Origin: Yponomeuta sedellus
Lineage: Eukaryota; Arthropoda; Insecta; Lepidoptera; Yponomeutidae
Reading direction: 5' to 3'
Assembly: GCA_934045075.1 (NCBI GenBank)
Contig: OW203722.1
Span: forward strand, 16,790,986 to 16,854,985
Length of the DNA: 64,000 bases
Part shown: in pieces, positions 1 to 12,616 of the stretch
Position numbering within the stretch: the first letter of the stretch is position 1
Layout of the letters: the number at the start of each line of letters is the position of its first letter
Program-made: the position numbers and the translations under genes
The notes under the pieces: generated by a model
What the model saw: only the letters and a program-made list of their open reading frames with translations
What the model was told of the DNA's origin: nothing
Database searches by the model: none

Positions 1-1790
1 AGCAGAGAGGTCAATCTACGATGCACTACGACTACTCGATAAATCCAAAGGTCAGGGTTGCGACGGGATACATCCTATCTATATATCAAACTGTTCGAAG
101 TCCCTAGCTTTTCCTTTAACCATTATCTGTAACGAATCTTTACGCCTAGGTATATTCCCTACAATTTGGAAAAAAAGCTTATATAACTCCCATACATAAA
201 AAAGGCACAAAATCGTTAATAGTAAATTACCGTCCTATCTCTAAATTAAATATATTAAGTAAAATATTTGAAAAGCTAGTTTATAACCATATATATCCTA
301 TTATAACAGCATCCATATCTGATAAGCAAAACGGCTTTATTAGAGGACGCTCAACAACTTCCAACCTGGCGTGCTATTCGGAATATGTGTTGAGAAATAT
401 GGAGCATGGAGGACAGGTGGACGTGGTCTACACGGACTTCGAAAAATTCGACTTCGACGTGGTGTGGACCACGTTCTACTTCTAGCAAAATTACAAAAGC
501 TAGGAATTCACGGGGATCTTTTGCGGTGGGTAAGTTATCTTTCCAAAAGGTCGCAGGCTGTTGTGATGGGAGGCTATAGATCAGATTTCATTAACATATC
601 CTCCGGTGTGCCCCAGGGCTCACATGTGGGTCCTCTCTTCTACAACGCCTATATTTATGATATATACATTTGTTTTAAAAATTCTCATCACCTTCTTTAT
701 GCTGATGACAAAAAGATATTTATGAAAGTAAGATCCATAATCGACTGTGAAATGTTACAAAATGATTTAAATAATCTCCAAACATACTACGATAATAATA
801 AAATCACAGTCAGTGTTGGGAAATGTCAGTGTATAAGTTTCACAAGAAAAAAAAACTCTTAAATATATCCTTATAATTTCAACGGCGTTCTAGTGGAGAG
901 GGTCGACATAGTTAGAGACTTAGGAGTGCTCTTCGACTCTAAAATGCTCTTTTCACACCACAATGACACAATTGTTCTTAGAGCTTACCGTAGCCTCCGT
1001 TTTGTTATAAGAGTATGCAAAGAATTCAGAAACCCTAACAGTTTAAAGGTGGTCTATTACGCCTATGTACGTAGCATACTTGAGTATGCAAGTTCCATCT
1101 GGTCACCTTGTTACAAGACCTACATTGATAAAATTGAAAGAATTCAAAAACTTTTTTTGAATCACCTGAATTATAGAGAAAAAACTAAATTTAAATCATA
1201 TATAGATAGCTGCCGACACTACGGCTTGCTAACCCTAGAGGAAAGGCGAATAGTTAATGACATGTGCCTTCTGTCAGTCGGGGCTGTAAGTAATGCAATT
1301 TGCTTAAGTCAGATGTCGCTGCCTGTACGTATTACAGAGAATAGTGCAAAGAGGTTCGAAATTTCACTGATGCCGTGAGTCGCCCATTGGCTCAATTGGT
1401 AGAGCGCTGGCACGGATAGCCAGAGGTTGCGGGTTCGAATCCCGGCATGGGTGAAATTTTTAGCCTCTAAATAGGTTTTTAAATGTGCCTTCTGTTCGAT
1501 GTGGTGCGCGCGCGCATGGACTGCCCCGAGCTGCTCGCCGGCGTGGGACTGTGGGTGCCGCCGCGGCGCACGCGGCAAACACAGTCTCACCTCTTCAGTA
1601 TTCCCCAGCACTCAACCAACTATGTTCAGAATGCGGTCCTTACCCGCATTCCTAAAATATATAATAAACATTTTTGCGATGTTGACATATTCACAGGATC
1701 TAAATGGTCGTTTAAAAATAAAATAGTTGATATACTTGTAGATAGAAATTAATTTTATAGTGTAATGCAAAAAAAAAAAAGATTCCATTA
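1..1790 (+). pseudogene. Decayed non-LTR retrotransposon reverse transcriptase (jockey/CR1-like), 3' half
   Basis: Translating the three plus frames in turn gives a continuous LINE reverse transcriptase. It shows an NYRPIS block near 225-250, NGFIRGRST near 330-355, a YTDFEK block near 428-450, SGVPQGS near 601-625 and the catalytic YADD near 698-710. A C-terminal LINE tail runs to a stop at about 1752, followed by a short A-rich tail at 1770-1781. The ORF is broken by a frameshift near 440-475, a stop near 860 and a SINE at 1275-1482. The element is therefore dead and also truncated at the window edge. Removing the SINE plus one copy of its target duplication (221 bp) puts the 893-1274 frame back in register with the reading frame after 1495. 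The family call rests on motif recognition; the exact clade is uncertain. Confidence 0.85.
1275..1482 (+). mobile_element. tRNA-like SINE inserted in the LINE RT
   Basis: The insertion is 208 bp, flanked by perfect 13-bp target duplications ATGTGCCTTCTGT at 1262-1274 and 1483-1495. It contains a tRNA-like core (about 1380-1452) with box A-like GGCTCAATTGG and box B GGTTCGAATCC, and ends in AGCCTCTAAATAGGTTTTTAA. This copy defines the 3' end of the SINE family found throughout the window. Confidence 0.9.
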
Positions 1791-2113
1791 CACTTACCAG
1801 TAGTACCTACTCTATACTCGAATATCATACGTAAATACAATCTCATATAACTACTTACCCAAACCCTTATTTACATTATATATTACACTGTTTTTGTGTA
1901 ACAAAAATATCACTGTGGTACGAGTACTTACATAAGTGAGTGAATTTCAACAGGTCTTATAAAATCTTCATTTCCATGTACTTTTTTATCTTAAGGTTTT
2001 TTTACAAAACAAAACTCTTTTATTGTTGTTTTTGAAAATGTATGTACTCTTGCTTAGTATCTATCTGATAACTTAAAAAACTAGCAAGATAAACTGGTCT
2101 AAAAATTTCGTGC

Positions 2114-3203
2114 CACGGCGATGAAACATGAGTGCACGGCAATGAAACAAGCGTCCACGGCAATGAAATAACTGTGCCATAGGAATGAAAGAATCAACCC
2201 ACGGAAATGAAAACATATTTTATTTCTCCGAGAGGGAAATGCAAACCCAGATATGGGTCGTTTCTTAATTTTTGACGTCTTTTTTTTCAGCCAATCTTTT
2301 TCTCTCCTTTCTCTCCTCCTCATATAATTTTATTTTGGGCATCTTGGCATCTTAAAAATAAACAATCCATTATTAAAATCAGACTGCAGTATGTGCTGGT
2401 GCGTTCGATTGTGAGGGTGTATTACACGATTGATAAAGTACTAAATGTTACTAAAAGATGATAAAATACATTTTATTTACCTAATCATAACATGGCGATG
2501 AAAACAAAAGTCACGGAAATGAAATACTTGGCCACGGCAATGAATATAATTTGTTTTATAAAGCATGGCAATTAATTTTCTTTCATTGATGTGCCTTTTT
2601 TTTCATTACCATAGCAAATTTCGCCCACGGAAACCACAGCAATGAAAACACGGTGATGAAAATCGAGGCAATAAATAGAAATAACAAAAAATCTATTAAC
2701 CATTCGACAAAGTAAACACTTGACAAATAATCATAAGAGAAATAGCGTTCTATCGAATGTTTACTTAAGATGACAATCTTAATTTAAATAGAAGTTATAC
2801 CTATCCACGGCAATGAAAGAAAAAATGTCCAGCAACAAAAAAAAATATTGACTTAACGAATATCGCGAAAACGCAGGCATGTGCGTACGTCTTTCTGCGA
2901 CGAGCACTTAGGCGGCATTAAACACAAACGTTTCGCTTACCGGGGATGGAAAACAAGTCGTTAGGTAAAACAATATACTTGAACATGATTAGGACACGGC
3001 GATTAACGGTAGTTCTGGGACAGATACATTTCTATTAACCATTCGTTGTACTGTGTAAATATTTCAATAAATGTATTTCGTAACAATACTATGACTATTA
3101 ATGTATTAAATAAAATTAGTTTTTAGTACAAAGAACTAATAGATGTTTATCAATGAAGAATAATACACAACGAGGTGACGTGCGGACAAACATGGCAATG
3201 AAA
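2114..3203 (+). repeat. Phased cluster of the 13-bp motif CACGGCAATGAAA
   Basis: Copies, with up to a few mismatches, start at 2114, 2135, 2156, 2178, 2200, then 2491, 2512, 2533, 2564, 2635, 2649, 2806, 2995 and 3191, all on the plus strand. In the first five and in the 2491-2533 group the start-to-start spacing is 21-22 bp, while the intervening bases are not conserved. No ORF is supported here. It may be a decayed 21-bp minisatellite or the subterminal repeat region of an unrecognised DNA transposon. Confidence 0.75.
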
Positions 3204-4262
3204 GATTTCGGGATTTAATTTTTTTTTTCGGAGTATCCATTATTCTTATTAACAAAATGTTTAGTGCTACACATAGATTACCATATCATCTAACCGTAAA
3301 AAAATGTTAGAACATTAACACTTTCTTTTTTATCACCAATTTCATTGGTGCCACGCAATTTTTAGTTCCGGGAAATTCACCCAAGTATGATATTGATGTG
3401 AAGAAAGAAAAAAGACTAAGATGAAAAAGCTAAACAAAACTGTAGCACACCTTAAATATTATGTATTACAAACCGAATAACGCTTTGTCACGTACATTGT
3501 TAAATAAGTTTGAATTTTGTAATAGTTTAACCTACCTACTTTGTAAATATGTGGAAGCCTATTATTGGCTTTAAAAAACTGTTACTGCACTACTTTAAGA
3601 ACTCACTGTTATTTAAGCTGTTGGTTTCCCAAATAAACATAAAATAAAAAAAAATACTTGTTAAAATTATTGTCTGCACGAAAGATAGGGTTACAAAGTC
3701 TGTAGTGGAGATTTTACAAGGAAAAGGCGTAATCCAAGATAATCTGCCTCTAACGAGTGTTTTTAAGAATTGTGTTTAAATTAATAAGACTGATAATCAA
3801 TGTTGATTTGACACCGGTTTGTTTCTTGATTTTCTTTAATCTAATCCCAGGTTGATGATTACAGGTTTACAGTCGTCCAAAACGTTTGGACGCCGTTTGT
3901 AAATTCTATAAACATTAAAACCTTATTTTTCTTGCATACCTATAATGTGTTGTGGTGTTACACAATTGTTAAATATATCTCGGATAAAGAACTTTCAAAA
4001 ATCATAATCATCTCAAATTTAATACGTCTTAATGAAGGAAAATCCTTCTCAGCCTGTTGTGAAGGATTTTCCTGACCGGAGTGAAAAATTAATGAAGAAT
4101 GCTTCACCTTTTTCAGTTGGGTCCAACTCATAAATTTATGTTATGTTGAAAACAACCTAAACGTCAACCAATCCTTGCAAAAAGATGTTAAATGAAACGA
4201 AAGAGTCCAAATTTGTACTGTAAATTTAATTTTAATGTTTATAATAATTAACAAGCTATAAA
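3204..4262. other. AT-rich 3' flank of the transporter gene; no gene seen
   Basis: No ORF or recognised repeat. The 3' untranslated region of the minus-strand transporter must lie at the right end of this stretch. Only weak ATTAAA-type signals (read on the minus strand near 4225-4236) are present, so the polyadenylation site is not assigned. Confidence 0.4.
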
Positions 4263-4513
4263 TTACGCTGACTTACTATGCAATAATCCGATTATATCCG
4301 AGATTGCAACTGCGCAGCCGGATACCAAGCTTCCGAGGCCGAAAATAAAAATGAGCAAGTTCTTCCACAAAATCCAGTTGTATTTCCCAAGGTCCTCCCA
4401 CCGGAATACGGTTTCTATCGTTGCTGGTACCATCAGACCGAGTATAGAGTAAAAGAAGGCGCCAACAATGTTGATTATCTGTTCTAGCATAGGTAGTGCG
4501 ACCCCAATAGCCA
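4263..4513 (-). CDS. Transporter exon 8 (stop codon)
   Basis: The acceptor is TTTTTTCAG above 4513. It encodes the last three hydrophobic segments (AIGVALPMLEQIINIVGAFF, a second helix through VPATIE, and a third from NLLIFIFGLGSL) and ends SKSA with TAA at 4265-4263. Confidence 0.93.
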
Positions 4514-7500
4514 CTGAAAAAAGGAGGTTAAATTTGCAATGAAAATTCATTCAGCGATAGGCATGCTAATGCCTTATTTCATTGTCACTGAAAACAGGTG
4601 ATGTTCGCGCGAGAATCGATCGCGCGACGTAATCATGAATCTGTGGTCATTCATTCATTAGTCTGTCATTCCGGTGCCGTCGCTCGTGCCGCTCGCTCGC
4701 TACTAATTTTTTATCCATCCATCTGCACACACATTCGCACTGTGACATACGCGCGTGATAAGTGCTCGAATTCTCGTGAAGTGATAGACATTTGGTGACC
4801 AAGAAACTTTATCAGCTCAAAGAACAATATATTGACAATATTAGACTATAAGTGAACAGTGCAGGAGTGTTCTCCGTACGCTGGACGCATCAGCTCATCC
4901 ATCACCGCTCATCATCTGCCCAACAGCTAAAGCGAGCCATCATCCACCATCACCAAGTAAGTCCATTCACTTCACCTCCCATTCCACTCTCTCAACCAGC
5001 CCATCGTGAGGTAGACCTAGCCGACACTGGCTAACTACCAGGTATTCTTCATGTCTTTTGTAGTAACTACTTCTCTGGTTAATGTCACAATGTTGTAAGG
5101 CTATGTTGTTCTAACCTACGATACAATCTCAAAGAATAGGCTTAAGCGTCAGTTGGGTGAACGCGTAGGAACTAATGTACTGAAAAAAAATAACATGTCG
5201 CATGTTATTTATTCTGAATCTATCTCGATTTATCTATAATCGATTTAGATCAATTTGACTGTAAATTTCTCATTTTCGTACAGTCGATAGCACATCAACC
5301 TTTACATTTTGTTGCAAAGTCACCCGTAACATAACTGAGTGCACGCAGGTAAAGGTTATGTGCTGCCGACTGTACTACCTCGGGGCTATTGTCGAACGTT
5401 TTTCCGGACACAAGTCGGTTACATGTGTTCAATTACGTTCAAACATACGTAACTTTTTTTGAAAAACTAAATTTAATAACTTATTTTTATTTTTTAATTT
5501 ATGACTTTAAACCATTAACAACAATGGACCTTTTTTTAACGTAGGCAAATGTTTCACAGATAGCGACATTCAATAAATTATTTAACCCAAAAATATGTAA
5601 TTATCTTCTATAGCACTGCCACTTCAATAGAAGTTTGACGCCAGTTGCCCATTTAATTTAATTGAACCAGGCCCTTGCTGAAAATCAGTGCTGTGGGCAA
5701 TAAACCTGCAGCAATTACTAAGCCTGAGGCCGTTTCACCGTCGCATGGACATGGCTCGAATCCCCTTACTGTGTTGTGTCGTGTTTATTATTAATTACAA
5801 CCCTATTTCTAGAATGTGTCGTCTTTATAACAACCTGTTCGCCGAATATTCAAACATTGACATATTTGAACCAAATCCCTCTAAATTCTTTAAAATGATT
5901 AGTTCTATAATTTATAACTCTTCTTCATCCAACACTAATGACACTTATTTGTGATCTTATTTACGCTAAACGTTTTAATGTTCTAGATACTGAATGTTCC
6001 GCTTCCAATTTTGCAATCTTCTATGTTTACATATTTTGGACTACAGTCCAGATCACAGTTTATTTTTAAGTTGAATTTGTAACGAATGTATTCTGTTTTG
6101 TAAACTTAATAAAATAAAATAAAAAAATTGTTTCTATTTTACATTTTGTGTATAAATCATATAAATAAAATAATATGGATAAATAAATGTGTTTCTTCTT
6201 CTTTCTTCAATTGACTTACCGCAGAGGCAAACTCCAGAAGCCCTTGCTACAATTTGCACGGCATTTCTGTATTTCTCCTTGATATGGGGTTCCGTGTACC
6301 GTGTGAAGATATCGATAACCACGAAGAATTGCAGCGGGTAAGTGAAGAAAATTGACAGCGCTATGAATACTTTAGCGCAGATTGCAGGCCTGGTGAAAAG
6401 AACGAAGTGGTTGGTTGAACATATGCAGCCTGCGTGGTGTTATTGCAAGGGCCAATTTCTGAATTGAGAATTTCCCTAAGTAAATAGTTAACTGTCGTGT
6501 TGTCTCTTCGAATTTGCCAGAAAAGAGCGTGACAGAATGTTACTTTAGTACTTATTTAGTGAAATTCTCAATACAGAAACCGGTCCTTTGACACTGCTAA
6601 AACTTCTTGGGTGGTAAAGAAAAATACCATTGTAAATGCATGTGTCCTAAAACTAACGTCCTTGGGGATTATATTTTTATGAATAACTCAGTAACGCTTT
6701 GATGTTTTAATTGGATACCTTAAAATAATCAAACAATAACGTTGATAACAATCGTATTTTAATGAATAACGTTATAAGATTTTTTCGTGTCTAACTGGAT
6801 GCCTGATTTTTTCTAAATAATCCAGGATTATAAATAAATACGGACAAATAAAACCTTTTCAGAGCTGTTTACCTATCTAGTGTAACTGGGAGTTGCCACT
6901 GTAAGTAATCGCTGTTATCTAAAAAACTAACTTAATTAAAAAAGGCCACATCAAGTTTTTTCAACCACACTTAGCCCCGGTTTCTGGTACACTAACAAGC
7001 CGTTAATCTACTGTAAACAGCTGTCGGTTAGCCAAAGTATAAACAAAAAAAAAATTTACAGCTGTTAACAGTAGATTAACAGATTGTTAGTGTACGAGAA
7101 ACTGGGGGTAAGAGCCAATTTCTGAATTGAGAATTTCGCTAAGTACGAGTAAATACTTAACTGTAGTGCTGTCTCTTCGAATATCTCAGAAAAGAGCGTG
7201 ACAGAACGTAACTTAAGGACTTACTTAGTGAATTTCTCAATTGAGACACCGGCCCTAAGTTGATATACTTAGGTAAAGTATATGAACTTACAGTCTATTT
7301 ATTCTTACTAGACCAATTTAGTAAACAAGATTCTACCCTGAAACTGAGACTTTTTAGTCCAAAAATGCCATATTTCCATAAATGAAGTAACCTGGAACAC
7401 TCTTTTAAATAACACGCTGCCAATTTTATAAACATAGTTCATGATAGTTCATGAATTTGCGAGAAAATGTCTAAGTAGTTTAGGCATCTAATCTCAATTT

Positions 7501-10500
7501 TAAGGTTAGAATCTTGTTTACTAAATTGGTCAAGTAAGAATAAATAGACTGTAGGGCCGTATATAGCCTAAGTTTTCTAACTTATATTAGTTCTGTAATG
7601 ATCACCCAGACACTATCTATTATACAGTACGAGTATTAACAGCACATCTAACTTTAAACACCTGTAATTAAGTTACGATACGATTTAGTTTAAAGATTAA
7701 TTTATTATAGAGTGATCAGCTGATGACTGTACGTAGAACCCAGCGAGAGGATTCTCAGTAAATGTCAAGGTCAATATGCGTAGAGTCAATTAAGACAGGG
7801 GTTTTTCTAATGATTTACGTTTCCCTTCCCGTTAGCATTAGAGCTACTAAAGTTTAACGATGTATAGATAGATGTAAGTATAAGCGTAGCAAGTAATTTT
7901 TTAAGTTATATAAAAAAACCAAATAGTGCTACGAAAACATGAACATTGCCCTATACAGAAATAGACCTATAGTTTTCCAAATTTAAAATTTCTTATAACA
8001 TAAATGCCTTGAAAAAATAACTTGTTAATACATAACATAACCTCACGCTTATATCTCAGAGGGGTAGGCAGAGACCAGGGACTGCCACTTGCCACGATCC
8101 GGACAGGTCAGCTTCGCTTTTTCAACGTTCATATTAAGTCGTTGCATGCACGCACGCCGGTTCTGGGTAGTTTTTATATTCCCCTTTGTTAATACATCCC
8201 CTATTTGGTCGCCGTATGTCCGCCTGCGACGTCCCTTACCGGCCCCTCCACTCACATTCACAATATATGTGTATTTTATTCGCATTTGCACCGATTAATC
8301 GGTGCAAATGCGCTGTTACTTCTGGATCAAGCTAGCTGGACAAAATTAATGACTTATTTACCTGGAATTCATGGTACCTAGTGATAAACAACACTTTCTA
8401 GGTAGCAATTCCAAGAAATACGCAATTCTTATTATTTACTAATGAGGGTAGCCCGGGATTAAAGGTCAGTGATACGATCGTTTACATATCACTTTCTTGT
8501 TAGTTGCAATTTTGCTGCAGTGTCGATAACTACCAATATTATTTGTGAAATTATTAAGTGTTTTAGTAATGGATACCCAAACTCGAGGTATGTTCTATAT
8601 ATTTACATTTTTTAAAGGATATTTTCTGTGGCTTGTTTCTTTAAATATGTATGTAATAACATGTCTTTGAAAACTGCACCAAAATCACTAATGGTCGAAT
8701 ATGAAAGCCCGTAACTTCTGATCTGGGCATGTCTGTGCTGTCTAGTATAAATATTATTGTTCTAAAACTATTAATCCACCAGAATAATAAAAAAATTACC
8801 CCGAAATATCCCGAGTCAATTTTATCTGTCTTGTTTCAGAACACGTCATCACTATGATGAAACTCGATTTTTTTTGAAGAATGGGTTAAATTCAAAAATA
8901 TTGAATGAAACGATCGACTTTTTGAATTTGTGTTGTCTAAATTCAACACCGCCGATATTTCTGTAGCTGCTAACAGAATTCTGAAAAAAAATTGCTACTT
9001 AGCTAAGACTTTGGAATATAAATGGAACTCAGCGAAACTGACAAAGGTAATATAAATTTGATTTTTTATTAAACTAAAGTAAGTAGATTTATTTAAAAAA
9101 CTTGAAGGTAGTTGAAATATTACCTTCAAGTTTTTTAAATAAATCTACTTAGTTTAGTCACTCTCTTCGGAATTTTCTAAATCTGGATCAATTTTTAAAG
9201 TATCGGCAGTAGTCACTAAATTTTGGTAAAAACTATGAAAACATTCGGGTATCAAAGATAAAAGTGACAATATGTCACGTTTTTTCTCAACACTTATTGG
9301 TACAAGCATTGTTGCGATAAGTGGTAAAACAAAATTTTGGTCGCGCCTCGTGACTCTTTTGAAGCTTATCGTTTTAAAGCTGTCTGCTCTTGAAAGAGAT
9401 GTTTTGTACTTTATCACGCCGTAGTCCGCTCCATAACACAGCCAATTAACATCATGCCATTTAAAATTATTTCCTACTTAGCCCTAGATATCAAAATAGT
9501 AGTCGAGTGCTGATAAGGTACTCGGTAAATAATGAAGGGCAGGTATTAATCGTCAAGTAGCAATGGTTATTCACAAAGTAACGGTTAATATTCTGAAGAT
9601 AATATGTTATCGTACATTTGTTAAAGGAGTTACTTGAATTATTTTCGTACATATTCGAAATCCCGTCGTGTGATTTATTTATCATGATTCGAGATTTGTT
9701 TTTGAGGAGTAATTATTTTAATTACAAACAAAAACCTATAATTTTTCCTACTTTGTCATATGCCTATCAGTATCTACTCCCTAATGCTCCCTAATTTCTG
9801 TCGAATATTAAACATAATATTTTGAAAGAGCTGCAAAAAGCTTGGTGTGTGCAAAAGAGCACGCGTGGTGCCCTCTGTTACCTGTTCTAAAAAGCCCGAA
9901 GGTATTAGTTAACAAAGAACTTCCTAATACATTTCTAGCGTTCGGAGTGAAGTAAAACTTGTCGCTACTAAATTTCTTGTTTATAGCCCCAAAACTCTTC
10001 CGCTTCAGACACTATAACAAATCATTCAGTCTTTTAATTTAATAAAAATATAATTGGTTATGTTGATATGTGGATACTTACCAGTCGTCCATAGGCAGAT
10101 TGAGAGTGATGGAGCCTCTGAGCACATCACCGAAGCGGAAGTATCCGAATAATCCCAGAGTGCTGTATAGGAAGATGATGACGCCCATAGATACGACCAA
10201 GACGCTTGGGAAGCCCAAAAAGTGACGAGGATTCTTCATTGCGTTTTCTATTGGCATCACCACTCCAATGCCTTCCATGGCAAATATAACTGTCCTGTAG
10301 AAAAATAAAAGTAAGTTTCAGCGGGACGAGATAAAAGGACTAAACAAATTGTACTGTGAAACTCAGAGGAAAACCCAAAAATATGATAGGGAGACTTTCA
10401 GCAATACTCTTTTTTATTATTGTGAAATAATCAGCAAATTATTTACATATTATATAGCTTACAGTGGCGAAGGGTATGTACCTACTTGATGTACCTAGTA

Positions 10501-12555
10501 TTTTACATCACATTACAATACATAAACTCACGTCTGTATGCCGGAGGGGTAAGAAGAGATCAGGGTTTGCTACTTGTCACGATCGTGAATGAATTTAAAT
10601 TATTAATTTTCAAATTACAGAACGATTAAAATTCTAAAGGGACAAAATACCGATACCTGATATAACGAAGCTTAAAGTTACTAGGTATTTTCGAATGACC
10701 GAAAGATGAAAATGAAAATTCACTATCAATTCAAAAGAAATCCAATAATAATATTAAGTAGCTTACCAGTATGTAACTAATTTGATTTTGACAGAAGGCT
10801 TATCTAACCTTCTGTAGGTTCTGGGAATTTCACTTTTGTAACCCCTTATGTGCTGATTTCTGTACAGAGCCACCCTGATCTAAGTTGGTATTTCAGGTAA
10901 AGGTACATTAACTTTCAGTTTGTTAGTATTTCGGATTTTAAGCTTTGCTTATTTTAAGCTAAGCTAATACCGAATATCAAAATGTCGATCAGAAGTCAAA
11001 CATTCGATATGTTCATTTTCGTCCTTCTAAAAACAGAGGCGTAATGAATGAGACGTATATCTTTGAACCGAGTGAATGTGCTACTTACGATAAAAAAACT
11101 GGCAATCGCGATGGATCCGAGGCAAGTCTTTTGTCACTATACGTTATTGCTCCGCCAAATATGTAATACAGGCATATCGCAAATGTGGCTACCAGCAACA
11201 CATTTGCCATGAACGACAAAGGAGCCAGCCATTTCAAGTACCTAATTTGGGTCATCAGAGCCAGTGGGACCAAAATCATCAGGCAATAGTATTCCACAGG
11301 CAGTATAGTCGCCGGGAAATACCTGTCAATAATCTGTAACAAATTCATAGAAGCAATTAGGTAGTGACGTTGATTCACGCCAGTTTTAAATGTGAAACCA
11401 ACCTGTTTAACTGAATCCGAGATAAGAACTGTGTAAACACAACAAACGCCAATGTACGTCAATAACATAGAGAATTCAGCGAAGACTCTGAAAGGAAATG
11501 TAGTAAAATACCTATGTCATTTAGGTGAAGGCCACTGATATAAAGTAAATGTTTCTTAAATGACAACTTAAAAATGATATAGTCTAGTATGGTTAATGGT
11601 TTCTAATCTTTGTGGAAATATTGTAGGGTGACAGGGTAACGTTGTGTTAGCAATAAACAGTGTTACGCTCAACGGCGCTTCCAAACTTTGTGCATGCATT
11701 CTATTAAGGTAAGTTACAGACAAGTTTTAAGGCAAGGCAGTGCCGATCAAAAAGTAAATTTAAATTGAAAGTTATTATGTACTAGCTGACCCAGCGAGCT
11801 TCGTACCGCCAAACAGTCGATGCTTTAATTTTTTTTATTTTTCTCTCCATAAGAACATTCCTCGTACTTCAAGGAATATTCTAAAAAAATAATTAACGAA
11901 ATCGGTTCAGCTGTACCAGCTGTATCAGCGGTACCAACACATTCAGCGATTCATTTTTATATTATAGAAGATTATCAAGCCTACTGCATCTAAAAACAAT
12001 GTCCCAGGCACTACAGAGTCCGAGTGGTCCCGTCACCCATCTATTGTGTGTGAATGTGCCACTGGACTATGTATAAAGTATCTCATTACGCAGATGCAAA
12101 GGCAAAAGTTATGCATTATAAATTTTTAATGCAAGACACATATACAATATAAAGGTCTTACATAAAAAAATGGGTTCTTTTCAGAAAGAAATGATGAAAT
12201 GAACACTATGTATTATTTTGTCGAAAGAATTTGTAAAAAAAGAGCCTGAACTCACTTTGCTGTTGTGGCGAATTTTCTGACGTGTTTGGGACCGTTTGAA
12301 AACGCTGCTCTGCATGTTTCTGCATATCCCAACAAGGGTTTCCTCTCTATTTTACAGCAGCCCCGGGATACCAAAACCTGAATAAATAAAATAGGGAACA
12401 TATTGCTTTAACCCTTGTATGTCCCCACTGCTAAGGCACGGGTCTCTTCCTACTCGCAGGAAGTTTAAGCCATACTCCACCAGGGGGACCAAGTCCGGGT
12501 TGGTGTAGGATTGTAAGACAGTGGCGGGACTTAATGTCAGAACATATTGTATCAA

Positions 12556-12616
<61 letters not shown>

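Noticed and set aside
1380..1452. Functional tRNA genes at the many GGTTCGAATCC sites
   Set aside because: All copies sit in the same dispersed retroposon with target duplications. The anticodon loop has C at position 33, the T-stem has a mismatch, and several copies are truncated.
8089..8298. Plus-strand 69-residue frame
   Set aside because: It is antisense to the LINE C-terminal fragment, whose minus-strand sequence recurs at 13100.
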